A DNA stretch of 7,918 bases from Verrucomicrobiota bacterium (GCA_022709995.1 JAKLHU010000081.1:1-7918), one strand, 5' to 3'; counted from the stretch's first letter, positions 1 to 6,812 are shown. Made by a program: numbers and translations. The notes: generated by a model not told the origin, from the sequence alone.

Positions 1-702
1 CAGCGTGCTGCTTAAATGGCGCCTGAAGAGCCGGAACAGGGCGCTTCTGGTCAGTTGGAATTCACGGGCGATCTGGTCGACGTTTTTGTAGTGCTGCGGG
101 GTGTTGGTCAAGGCATAGACGACTCGGGAAAAGTCATCCATCTGGTCATGCAGGGTACGGTTCTTGTTGACTTCCAGCAGGCAGGCGTAGATGAGCGTCG
201 ACAGCTCCTCGTGAATGTCCGCGTGGCCGGTTTTGACGATGGTTCTGATCTGGTCGAGGAGCCTCTCGAAGCGCCTGGGATCACGGAGGCGGACGAGCTC
301 CACGGGGGGGATGTTGGCCAGTCCGAACAGGTGTTCGAGAACGGGTTCGCGGGCGATCATGACGCCGCGCTTGAACAGGAACAGGTCAGGCTCTGGAGTC
401 ATGCGGGCATGCCCGGTGCCCAGTCGCGGGTTGCGCAGGAGCACGGTGCCGGCGCCGACCAGGTGGGTCGAGCCATCGCAGACCAGGCGGCCTTTGCCTT
501 CCTGGATGTATTCCAGCGTCCAACGGGAAGCGACATAGCCTTCGAAAGTGATCTGGCCGCCAGGGACCACCCGCAGGTCGCTGTAGCCGAAACACTGGCA
601 GCCCGGCGCCCTCAAGGCGCGCGGCGATGAAAAGTCCACATGGCTTTCCATCTGCAGGAAACCGGTCTGGTAGTCGCGGCGATGAAACGGGTTGTTGAGC
701 AT
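1..702 (-). CDS. AraC-family transcriptional regulator, C-terminus cut by window edge
   Basis: Reading the minus strand from ATG at 702 gives 234 codons with no stop before the window edge, so the gene is partial at its 3' end. The protein starts MLNNPFHRRDYQTGF. Residues about 45-100 look like the small beta-barrel (cupin-type) sensor domain of AraC regulators, with LEYIQEGKGRLVCDG followed by a glycine-rich turn and VLLRNP. Residues about 205-234 (NVDQIAREFQLTRSALFRLF) match the first helix-turn-helix of the AraC/XylS DNA-binding domain; the second should lie outside the window. A GAGGG ribosome site (713-709) sits 6 nt before the start and supports it. Such proteins usually bind a small sugar through the N-terminal domain and activate nearby catabolic genes. 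It is divergent from the prepilin-like gene, so the region 703-984 probably carries its operator. The family call is strong; the inducer is unknown. Confidence 0.88.
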   Translation of the reverse strand, partial: MLNNPFHRRDYQTGFLQMESHVDFSSPRALRAPGCQCFGYSDLRVVPGGQITFEGYVASRWTLEYIQEGKGRLVCDGSTHLVGAGTVLLRNPRLGTGHARMTPEPDLFLFKRGVMIAREPVLEHLFGLANIPPVELVRLRDPRRFERLLDQIRTIVKTGHADIHEELSTLIYACLLEVNKNRTLHDQMDDFSRVVYALTNTPQHYKNVDQIAREFQLTRSALFRLFRRHLSSTL

Positions 703-711
703 GGTCGACCC

Positions 712-758
712 TCGTGCCGGCGGCGCGGGCCGGAGTCGTGCCGGCGGCGCGGGCCGGA
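712..758. repeat. Tandem 23-bp GC-rich direct repeat in the regulator leader
   Basis: Two perfect 23-bp copies lie at 712-734 and 736-758, separated by one base, giving a 24-bp period. On the minus strand each copy can fold into a 5-bp stem (CCGGC with GCCGG, 7-nt loop). The pair lies between the AT-rich promoter region and the start of the AraC-type gene, and the inner copy touches its ribosome site. It may affect translation of the regulator, or it may simply be a recent small duplication. Confidence 0.75.
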
Positions 759-774
759 AATGCATCTTGTGACT

Positions 775-804
775 ATAGTGTAATTTATTTAAATGATAGT
801 GCAA
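775..804. promoter_or_regulatory. Candidate AraC-type operator: 21-bp-phased direct repeat
   Basis: ATAGTGTAA (775-783) and ATAGTGCAA (796-804) match at 8 of 9 bases and are exactly 21 bp apart, so they lie on the same face of the helix. Direct half-sites 21 bp apart are the arrangement known for the araI1-araI2 sites of AraC. The pair lies in an AT-rich island between the divergent AraC-type gene and the prepilin-like gene, ending 10 bp before the -35 of the candidate promoter at 815-842. That position suits an activator. Binding by the neighbouring regulator is inferred. Confidence 0.4.
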
Positions 805-814
805 GTCCGGCGTT

Positions 815-842
815 TTGTTTTTCGGGTGATGTCGGCTATAAT
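815..842 (+). promoter_or_regulatory. Candidate sigma70-type promoter of the prepilin-like gene
   Basis: A perfect TATAAT -10 box at 837-842 follows TTGTTT at 815-820 with a 16-bp spacer. The -35 matches the consensus at only three positions, which would fit a promoter needing an activator. Transcription would begin near 849, giving a leader of about 135 nt before the start codon at 985. Confidence 0.5.
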
Positions 843-917
843 TACCATCAGTCAGCCGAGGTTCGTTTCTGGCAGGGCAGGCCTTGATTCTGTTGGCGGG
901 TTGAAGTTCGGACAAAG

Positions 918-949
918 CCTCCGTCGTCTGGGCGGTGCCTGGGCGGAGG
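918..949 (+). other. Hairpin in the leader of the prepilin-like gene
   Basis: CCTCCGTC (918-925) can pair with GGCGGAGG (942-949), giving eight pairs including one G-T wobble and a 16-nt loop. An 8-bp direct repeat CTGGGCGG (928-935 and 939-946) overlaps the loop and the 3' arm, which would allow a shifted alternative pairing. No T-tract follows, so it is not an intrinsic terminator. A role is not shown. Confidence 0.3.
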
Positions 950-984
950 AATCGACATCTTGTATCCAGTTCAGGAGGTCAGTC

Positions 985-1728
985 ATGAAGCGATTATTCA
1001 CCCTGATTGAGTTGCTGGTTGTCATTGCCATCATTGCGATTTTGGCGGCGATGCTGCTGCCGGCGTTGTCGAAGGCTCGGGAGAAGGCGCGGGAGATCAG
1101 CTGCGTCAACAACTTGAAGCAAATCGGTTTGGGCTTCAACTTCTACAACCAGGACCACGACGGCTACTACCCGCCGACCGACCTGGGATATTTCGGCGGG
1201 CCGACGAAATACTATTGGAACTGGGCGTTTGCCTTGAGCAGTGACAAGTATGTGTGGCCGGCGGACAACTTGTGGAAATGCCCGACCGGCCAGGGGATGT
1301 TCACGTATATTGAATCATTCAAGAGTTGTGACGACGCCATCATGAATCCGTATGCGACTTCGGCGGCGCGGTTTCTGTATATCGGCTACGCCTATAGCAA
1401 TTACTATATCGGCAGCAAGTGGAGCGCCTTCGGGTATGTGAGCGCGGCGCAGAATGTCATCCAACGTCATCCGCCGGTGCGGGTGGACGAGATGAAGAAG
1501 ACCTCGTCCTGTCTGGTGCTGGTGGACAGCATGGCGACCCATTCCGGCGGGCCGGGCGGCACGAACATGCTGTACAACTCTGGCATGTACGTGCATGACC
1601 GTCATGCCGGCGGCGCCAACATCCTGTGGGCGGATGGTCATGTTGGCCGTCTGCAGAGCGCCCAGGTGCAGATCCAGGCCGACGCCGACGCCAGCCTGGC
1701 CAATCGGAAACTTCTGGTGTGGCAGTAA
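985..1728 (+). CDS. Prepilin-like protein with N-terminal methylation motif and C-terminal H-X9-DG motif
   Basis: This 247-residue protein begins [20 protein letters not shown], a type IV pilin/pseudopilin signal. There is a short basic leader, then F5 and E9 (Glu at mature position 5) and a hydrophobic helix to about residue 28. The usual Gly before the cleavage site is Leu here, as is common in Lentisphaerota copies. Residues 30-65 carry the basic-to-polar stretch [18 protein letters not shown] typical of the DUF1559/SBP_bac_10-like group. H207, nine residues, then D217-G218 form the H-X9-DG motif. The middle is rich in Tyr, Trp and Gly, suggesting a surface-exposed beta domain. An AGGAGG ribosome site at 973-978, six bases before ATG 985, fixes the start; the frame stays open upstream to 793 but that part is leader. 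A terminator follows. The protein is probably anchored in the envelope after prepilin peptidase processing. Its function is unknown; proximity to glycan genes suggests a surface role in polysaccharide use. Confidence 0.9.
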   Translation: MKRLFTLIELLVVIAIIAILAAMLLPALSKAREKAREISCVNNLKQIGLGFNFYNQDHDGYYPPTDLGYFGGPTKYYWNWAFALSSDKYVWPADNLWKCPTGQGMFTYIESFKSCDDAIMNPYATSAARFLYIGYAYSNYYIGSKWSAFGYVSAAQNVIQRHPPVRVDEMKKTSSCLVLVDSMATHSGGPGGTNMLYNSGMYVHDRHAGGANILWADGHVGRLQSAQVQIQADADASLANRKLLVWQ

Positions 1729-1835
1729 GCGTTTTTTGATGCGGCGCAACTGCTTCCGGCTCGCCGCGCGCCCCGTGTCGGCACCTGTTTCCCGGGCATC
1801 TCGGCGTGGTGTGGTGCTTATGTCCCATAGTGCTT

Positions 1836-1867
1836 GACCCGTGGCATCTCGACGCGGGTCTTTTTTT
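1836..1867 (+). terminator. Rho-independent terminator after the prepilin-like gene
   Basis: GACCCGTG (1836-1843) pairs with CGCGGGTC (1853-1860), eight pairs with one wobble and a 9-nt loop, followed directly by seven T at 1861-1867. It should end the prepilin-like transcript, making that gene a single-gene unit separate from the large secreted protein downstream. Confidence 0.85.
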
Positions 1868-1871
1868 GACG

Positions 1872-1892
1872 GTTGAATAAAGTCATTTCAAC
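1872..1892 (+). other. Short inverted repeat before the ribosome site of the large secreted protein
   Basis: GTTGAA (1872-1877) and TTCAAC (1887-1892) are perfect complements around a 9-nt loop, ending just before the GGGGAG ribosome site at 1893-1898. The stem is short and may be chance. I find no convincing promoter for the following gene between the terminator and its start. Confidence 0.25.
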
Positions 1893-1905
1893 GGGGAGCC
1901 AAGCG

Positions 1906-4900
1906 ATGTGGCTGAAGACAACAGTGTTGGCGGTGTTGGGCGCGGCGGCGGTCTTGTCGGCGGCGGAGCCGGGTTCGGAGGAGGACTACGAGCTCGGCCG
2001 AAAGCGCCTGGCGGAGATGCAAGGCGCCGTTCGGCAGCGGGTGCTGCCGCGGACCTATGCCTTTGTCCGCAGCCAGACGAAGTACTCCGGCCGGCTGTTT
2101 CTGGGCGGCTACCTTTTTGACGACCGGCCGTTGTTTGCGGACCGCGGCTTGTGGGAGGAGAGCGAATCGGACCACAAGATACCCAGTTTTGCCCGGACGT
2201 TCGAGCTGTATCGCTTGAGCGGTCTGGACGGCTACGCCACCTTCGCCTGGCCCGGCGAACGCGAGTTCAAGCGCACCATGAAGGTGATTTACGACACGGC
2301 CGCGCAGATGAAGCTGTCCCCGGACGACTTTCACCTGATGTTGGAGACGAGCTCAAGCCGCGACTACATGGAGATTGTTCCGGAGACCCTCGATCTGATC
2401 GCGAACAACCCATACTCCTTCCGTGTCAATGGCAAAAGCCTGATCAGCAGCTATGTCATGGATCGAATCGCCCCGGAGGAGATCGCCGGATACCTCCAGC
2501 GCTTGCGGGAACTGTCCGGCGACAAAATTCTGTTCGTGCCCCAAATACATTTCATCCGCCTGCAGAATCCGGCTGGCGAGCCGACCAACGGCCATGCTCT
2601 GTATGAATTGTTCCGCAGTCACGGGCAGGCCCTGCCGGCTTCACAGATCGCGCTGATGGAGGAATACCTGCGCTCCTACCTGGCCGTCTGCGACGGCATC
2701 TATCTGGGTCATTTCAACAGCTATCCCGACGGCAGCCAGGACGACATTTTTTCCGGCGCTCTGCTGGCGATTTGCCGCAGCGTCCTGGCCGAGCCGGCCT
2801 ACAACGGCCGCAAGCTCCTGGTGACCCAGGGCAAGGCCGGCTACACGGCGTACTATGGCGCCCAGAGCCTGTCCCGGGACGGCACCCGGACGCTTCGCCG
2901 CGGTCTGGAAGGGGCGCTGAAGTACGACGCCGATGTGTATATCGGCACGGAGTGGGACGAGTTGAACGAAGACACCGGCTTTCAGCCGCTGGTGAGCAAG
3001 CCGATGTCGTCGCAGCGGATTCTGCGCTATTACACGCACCGTTTCCGGGGCGAGGCGCCGACGCCGCTGCCGGGTGACGACGTGACCGTGCCCAACCTGA
3101 TCATCAGCCAGCGTCGGCAGCTGATCCCCGGCGAAGCCATGGTGGTGGAGCTCTTGCACGTGCCGGACACGGCCGCCGGCGAAACCTACACGCTGCGCTA
3201 TGAGCTGACCGATGAAAGCGGCCAGGCGCTGTTCCAGGCCGGGCCGTTTACTTTTAATACTGCGGTTCTGCGGGAAGAGCGCCTGAGTCCGGCCAGCGAG
3301 CCCTTTGCGGCCGCCCAGGCCTTGCGCAGCCGCGTCACCATCGAGTACCAGGGCCGCACGCTGGAGTACTTCACCGGCTTGCCGTTCACCGCGATCCGGG
3401 CCACCTCCACCGGCGACCAGCAGTATTTCTGCACCCCGCTGCGCAATGTCCTGCGGCCGGTCCGGGCCGAAGTGTCCCTGGCGCCGGACGGGCGGGTCGA
3501 TTGCCGGCTCGAAGCGCCGGAAGACCTGGCCGTCGTTGAAGTCATGCAGAATTCGCTTGAACAGTACGCTTACGACCCCCGCGATGAATTCCGCTTGGCG
3601 GACGGATCGCGGCGCTTGTATCGCCTGCGCATGCACTACTACAACCAGGAGCCGGGCCGGGTCAGCGTGAAGATCGACGCCGAGATGGCGGCGGCGACCG
3701 GCGTGCTGTCGTATCAGAGCGGCGACGACCCGCGGCAGTTGGCTGCGGTGGCTGAAGGCCTGCCGTCGCCGGTCTATCGCGGCAATCTCGACTGGTGGCA
3801 GCGCAACTGTCTGTTTTCCCTGCCGGTCGCCGAAGTCGCCAATGCCGTCCTGCGCGTGTCCGGCCAGATTCTGAACGGCCCGCGCCAAGGCGAGTCGTTT
3901 GCCTGGGAAGTGGCGCTGGCGGAGCTGGGCGAAAACGACGTTCGGGCCCAAGTCTACGAATCGGGCGTCATGCTCGGGGTGGAATCCGGCGGCCGGCCGA
4001 CGACGATTCCGCTCAGTCTTGATTCCCGCGCGGCGGTTTTCCAGGCCAAAGTGTCGTTTGACCAGCCGAACGGGGTGGCCGCGGTGCGTGCGGTCACGAA
4101 AGCCGGCAAGGTCTGGTGGAGCGCGCCGCAGCCCCTGTCCCAAGCCTCGGCGCCGGCGGCGGCCCCGCTGGCGCCGGCGACGCGGCCGGTGTATGTGTAT
4201 TCCGACACGGCGCGCCGGGCGGTCCGGCTCGACCTGCCGGCGCACCGGGTGCCGGCAGTGACGTACGTGTTTGACCCCTCCGCCGGCGGCGCCGTTCTGA
4301 AGACGCCGGCCGGCCGCGACTTCTACGCCATGCTCGGCAGCTACCAGGCCTTTGCCACCGGCTTCCAGGGTCTGGAAAGCGCCTATACCATCTTCCGGTT
4401 CTTCAAGGACGGCATGTTCGCCGGCGCCGACAAGCCCGTGCCCGACTGGTGCGTGGAAGACGGCCGCCATTGCCTGCGCTTTGACGGCGAACGCGGCAAC
4501 TTCGTGATGTTCCCGAATGTCGTGGTGCCGCAGCGGGCCGGTTTCACCCTGGAGTTCGAGGTCAAGCCGGCGGAGGTCAAGCCGCACCAGGTCCTGTTTG
4601 CGCATCAGGGCAACACCTTCGGCGGTTTGAGCGTCGAGGTCAAGGACGGGCATTTCGTGCTGGTGTACGTGCACCGCAATTTGCATGACTGGAATTTGCC
4701 GTGGTATTCCGAGAGTCGTTTTCCGACGCAGGTGCCGTTGCTGGCCGGGCGGTGGCAGACGGTCAAGGTCACCTATAACGGCTCGGAGCTGGCGATTGTC
4801 GCCAATGGCCAGCGCGAGGCGTTCCCGCTGCAGGGCACCGGCATTTATCTGCAGTCCGCCGGGTTTGGCGGCCGCGGCGAGCGCCGGCCCGATGGCGCCG

Positions 4901-4959
4901 TGCCCTTTTTCAAGGGCCTGCTGGCGTCGTTCTCCGTCAAGCACTGGGTGGAGGATTAA
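1906..4959 (+). CDS. Secreted multidomain glycan-active protein: GH71/GH99-like barrel plus C-terminal LamG domain
   Basis: ATG 1906 follows GGGGAG (1893-1898) by 7 nt and begins a Sec signal peptide (MWLKTTVLAVLGAAAVLSA, cut probably near residues 19-20). The TTG 11 codons earlier in frame is therefore not preferred. The protein has 1017 residues. Residues about 60-390 resemble the barrel of GH71/GH99-type endo-glycosidases: GGYLFDDRP near 65, GLDGYATFAW at 106-115, NPYSFRVNGKSLISSY at 168-183, and IGTEWDELNED at 346-356. The two Glu of E-W-x-E (E349, E352) match the spacing of the GH99 catalytic pair. Residues about 393-740 are beta-rich and of no family I recognise. A Pro/Ala-rich linker lies at about 745-762. 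Residues about 856-1013 resemble a LamG/concanavalin-like fold (CLRFDGERGNFVMFP, FTLEFEVKP, GRWQTVKVTYNG), probably carbohydrate binding. It likely acts outside the cytoplasm on a polysaccharide. Secretion and LamG are fairly sure; the catalytic family and substrate are tentative. Confidence 0.8.
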   Translation: MWLKTTVLAVLGAAAVLSAAEPGSEEDYELGRKRLAEMQGAVRQRVLPRTYAFVRSQTKYSGRLFLGGYLFDDRPLFADRGLWEESESDHKIPSFARTFELYRLSGLDGYATFAWPGEREFKRTMKVIYDTAAQMKLSPDDFHLMLETSSSRDYMEIVPETLDLIANNPYSFRVNGKSLISSYVMDRIAPEEIAGYLQRLRELSGDKILFVPQIHFIRLQNPAGEPTNGHALYELFRSHGQALPASQIALMEEYLRSYLAVCDGIYLGHFNSYPDGSQDDIFSGALLAICRSVLAEPAYNGRKLLVTQGKAGYTAYYGAQSLSRDGTRTLRRGLEGALKYDADVYIGTEWDELNEDTGFQPLVSKPMSSQRILRYYTHRFRGEAPTPLPGDDVTVPNLIISQRRQLIPGEAMVVELLHVPDTAAGETYTLRYELTDESGQALFQAGPFTFNTAVLREERLSPASEPFAAAQALRSRVTIEYQGRTLEYFTGLPFTAIRATSTGDQQYFCTPLRNVLRPVRAEVSLAPDGRVDCRLEAPEDLAVVEVMQNSLEQYAYDPRDEFRLADGSRRLYRLRMHYYNQEPGRVSVKIDAEMAAATGVLSYQSGDDPRQLAAVAEGLPSPVYRGNLDWWQRNCLFSLPVAEVANAVLRVSGQILNGPRQGESFAWEVALAELGENDVRAQVYESGVMLGVESGGRPTTIPLSLDSRAAVFQAKVSFDQPNGVAAVRAVTKAGKVWWSAPQPLSQASAPAAAPLAPATRPVYVYSDTARRAVRLDLPAHRVPAVTYVFDPSAGGAVLKTPAGRDFYAMLGSYQAFATGFQGLESAYTIFRFFKDGMFAGADKPVPDWCVEDGRHCLRFDGERGNFVMFPNVVVPQRAGFTLEFEVKPAEVKPHQVLFAHQGNTFGGLSVEVKDGHFVLVYVHRNLHDWNLPWYSESRFPTQVPLLAGRWQTVKVTYNGSELAIVANGQREAFPLQGTGIYLQSAGFGGRGERRPDGAVPFFKGLLASFSVKHWVED

Positions 4960-5329
4960 CCGCTTTTCGCGGCCCCTGCGCACTTTCGGCGCCCGCTGGG
5001 CAGTTATTTGCGTTTTTCCCCTCCAACGGCATCGCCCATCCGGCCGGGTTCGGTAATCGCTCAGCCATTGCATCTGGTGGTTCTAATGGCCTGGCGCGCC
5101 AAGGTGGCGCCTCAGGCTCTGAGGCGCCCAAGTGTCGACCCCTCAAGTGCTCAGTTGTCAATGGCTGATCGCTTACGGGGTTCGAGTTGTTTTTGGATTG
5201 CCGGGCTGGAAAAAATCGCTGGGCGGCAGTACGTTTTCCGAGTGTGACAAAAGGCCGGGAGCGCTGCTGGTCCAAAGGGGAGGCGGGCGGCCCGGCATCA
5301 CGTGTGGAAACGGTGCAAAGGGCGACAGC
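4960..5329. other. 370-bp non-coding gap before the GH28-like gene
   Basis: No convincing gene lies here on either strand. An in-frame extension of the downstream gene back to GTG 5132 is open, but it lacks family similarity and a good ribosome site. The stretch holds nested inverted repeats (5061-5168). It also holds a weak stem GCCC/GGGC near 4991-5001, followed after 10 bases by a run of five T at 5012-5016, which might be a poor terminator for the large secreted protein. TTGTCA at 5155-5160 resembles a -35 box but has no matching -10. A promoter for the downstream genes is expected here but not identified. Confidence 0.5.
5061..5168. repeat. Nested inverted repeats (possible cruciform or structured RNA)
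   Basis: The outer arms TCAGCCATTG (5061-5070) and CAATGGCTGA (5159-5168) are perfect 10-bp complements. Inside them GGCGCCTCAG (5106-5115) and CTGAGGCGCC (5119-5128) form a perfect 10-bp stem with a 3-nt loop. TGGCGCGCCA (5092-5101) is a perfect palindrome, and GCCATT (5064-5069) can pair instead with AATGGC (5085-5090). No T-tract follows the inner stem, so it is not a typical intrinsic terminator. It could be a structured leader, a protein-binding element or a small repeat-family member. Confidence 0.65.
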
Positions 5330-6664
5330 ATGTATGACATCAGGGCGTATGGGGCCACCGGCGTGGCCGGCGACTTGTGCACGGCGGCGATCCAGCGGGC
5401 CATCGACGAATGCGCGGCGGCGGGCGGCGGAACCGTGAACTTCCCGGCTGGGACGTATCTGACGGGAACCATATACCTCCGCGACAACGTCACCCTCAAC
5501 CTGGAAAGCGGCGCCAGGCTGCTCGGCAGCACCCGCCGCGAAGACTACAACGCGGACGACTTCTGTCCCCAGAACCGCGTCTTCAAGGAGCGGGTCACCG
5601 GCGCGCACCTGGTCGTCGCGGTCGAGGCCAGCAACATCGGCCTCACCGGCCAGGGCGTCATCGACGGCAATCGCCAGGCCTTTTCGGACCAGACCTGGGA
5701 CGAGCACCCGCACCTGTTCGAATACCCGGAATGGCGCCCCGGCCAGATGATCTTCTTCTGCGAATGCCGGAACGTCACCATCACCGACGTCAAATTGTAC
5801 AACAGCCCCTATTGGACGTGCTTTCTGCACGGCTGCGAAGACGTGGTGATTGCGGGGGTGCGGGTCTGGAACGACCAGCGGACCTGGAACGGCGACGGCA
5901 TCGACATCGACTGCTGCGCCCGGGTGACGGTCACCAACTGCATCATCGACTCCGGCGACGACTGCATCACGCTGCGCGGCGCCATCGACCCGCTCAAAGA
6001 CCAGTCACGCGTCTGCCAGCAGGTCACGGTCAGCAACTGCATTTTGCGCACGCGCTGCAACGCTTTCCGGATCGGCGTCGGCAATGGCCAGGTGCGTGAT
6101 TGCGTCATCAGCAACTGCGTCATTTGGGACACACGCACCGCGATTTGCATTATCTCGAAATATTCGGAGAAGTCCCTGGGCGTGAACATCGAGAACATTC
6201 TGTTTGACAATCTGCACATCGATGCGATGCGGCCGATCCTCGTGTCGTCGAACGTGCGCGGCTGCCAGCCGGATGAGACGGTGAAGCTCATCCGCAACAT
6301 CAGCTTCAGTCATCTGCGGGGGCGGGCGCGGTGGTCGTCGTATGTCACCGGCAATCCCGACTGCCTGGTCAAGGACATCAGCTTTTCCGACGTGTGGTTC
6401 GAATATTCCGGCGGCGCCGACGCCGTGCCGCCCGAGAAGGCCGACCGGAGCTATGGCGAATTCGGCGTCAAGTGCGCGCCGGCGGCGTTCTATCTCCAGA
6501 ATGTCGACGGGGTTGAGTTTGACCGCTGCCGGATCAGCTGGCGGGACCCGGAGCCGGGCTGGCAGTCGGCCATCATGGCGCAGAACGTCCGCGGCCTGCT
6601 CCTGGACCGATGCCGGCTGGAAGCGCCTCCCGGCGGCGTGGAGTGCATCCGAAACGGGAAATAG
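5330..6664 (+). CDS. GH28-fold (polygalacturonase-like) beta-helix protein, cytoplasmic, atypical active site
   Basis: ATG 5330 is preceded by a modest AAAGGG (5317-5322) and begins MYDIRAYGATG, the usual start of the pectate-lyase-3/GH28 beta-helix group. The protein has 444 residues. Residues 18-67 (AAIQRAIDECAAAGGGTV, then FPAGTYLTGTIYLRDNVTLNLE) are the classic N-terminal cap, and later N-V-T-I-type rungs repeat to the end. The acidic GH28 residues are kept: N187-G-D189 for the NTD motif and D210-D211 in SGDDC. The GHG motif reads C243-N-A245, and the RIK motif reads C273-I-I275, so the usual catalytic His and the substrate-binding Arg and Lys are missing. There is no signal peptide, so it should act inside the cell on imported oligosaccharides, unlike typical secreted polygalacturonases. 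The fold is secure; hydrolase activity and substrate are not. A parallel beta-helix lyase or epimerase is an alternative. Confidence 0.88.
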   Translation: MYDIRAYGATGVAGDLCTAAIQRAIDECAAAGGGTVNFPAGTYLTGTIYLRDNVTLNLESGARLLGSTRREDYNADDFCPQNRVFKERVTGAHLVVAVEASNIGLTGQGVIDGNRQAFSDQTWDEHPHLFEYPEWRPGQMIFFCECRNVTITDVKLYNSPYWTCFLHGCEDVVIAGVRVWNDQRTWNGDGIDIDCCARVTVTNCIIDSGDDCITLRGAIDPLKDQSRVCQQVTVSNCILRTRCNAFRIGVGNGQVRDCVISNCVIWDTRTAICIISKYSEKSLGVNIENILFDNLHIDAMRPILVSSNVRGCQPDETVKLIRNISFSHLRGRARWSSYVTGNPDCLVKDISFSDVWFEYSGGADAVPPEKADRSYGEFGVKCAPAAFYLQNVDGVEFDRCRISWRDPEPGWQSAIMAQNVRGLLLDRCRLEAPPGGVECIRNGK

Positions 6665-6729
6665 CCAGCCGCCGCCAACGGCCGCGCCGGGCGGCCTGCT
6701 TCTGGACCGCCGTCCCTCGGCAGGGCGGA

Positions 6730-6775
6730 CTGCGCAAACAGCCAGAATAGCTGCAAAAACAGCCGTATTGCGCAA
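6730..6775. promoter_or_regulatory. Candidate operator: second 21-bp-phased direct repeat, with TTGCGCAA palindrome
   Basis: CTGCGCAAACAGCC (6730-6743) and CTGCAAAAACAGCC (6751-6764) match at 12 of 14 bases with a period of exactly 21 bp. TGCGCAA recurs at 6769-6775 inside the palindrome TTGCGCAA (6768-6775). The cluster is in the spacer before the deacetylase-like gene. ATAGCTGCAA (6747-6756) resembles the ATAGTGCAA half-site near the AraC-type gene, with one extra base. A shared regulator is inferred only. Confidence 0.38.
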
Positions 6776-6812
6776 GCGCCCGGCGGGCGGGAAGGTTACA
6801 GTAAATGGCAGA

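Noticed and set aside
16..630. A 204-codon plus-strand open frame at the left edge
   Set aside because: The minus strand encodes a clear AraC-type regulator across the same bases; the plus frame shows no domain.
772..804. A minus-strand promoter for the AraC-type gene (TTGCAC with TACACT or TATAGT)
   Set aside because: TTGCAC to TATAGT has a 21-bp spacer, and the alternative with a 16-bp spacer matches the consensus poorly; a promoter is likely in this AT-rich stretch but the boxes cannot be assigned.
1814..1835. GTGCTT twice and ATAGTGCTT resembling the half-site near the AraC-type gene
   Set aside because: The copies are 16 bp apart, not 21, and the match is short and overlaps the run-up to the terminator; probably chance.
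4991..5016. Possible intrinsic terminator after the large secreted protein gene
   Set aside because: The stem has only four pairs, and the run of five T begins about ten bases after it; too weak to call as a terminator.
2641..5073. A very long open frame (810 codons) on the minus strand opposite the large secreted protein gene
   Set aside because: It is a by-product of GC-rich codon use on the plus strand. Its translation is rich in Arg, His, Gln and Gly with no recognisable domain, and the plus frame has a signal peptide, ribosome site and clear domains.
5132..5329. Upstream in-frame GTG extension of the GH28-like protein, with a mildly hydrophobic stretch that might suggest a signal peptide
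   Set aside because: It lacks an N-terminal basic region and a clear cleavage site, has no good ribosome site, overlaps the nested inverted repeats, and the family normally begins at the YDIRAYGA-like segment.
4937..5830. A 297-codon open frame on the minus strand across the gap and the GH28-like gene
   Set aside because: It overlaps the well-supported GH28-like gene in antisense, has low-complexity composition and no family features.
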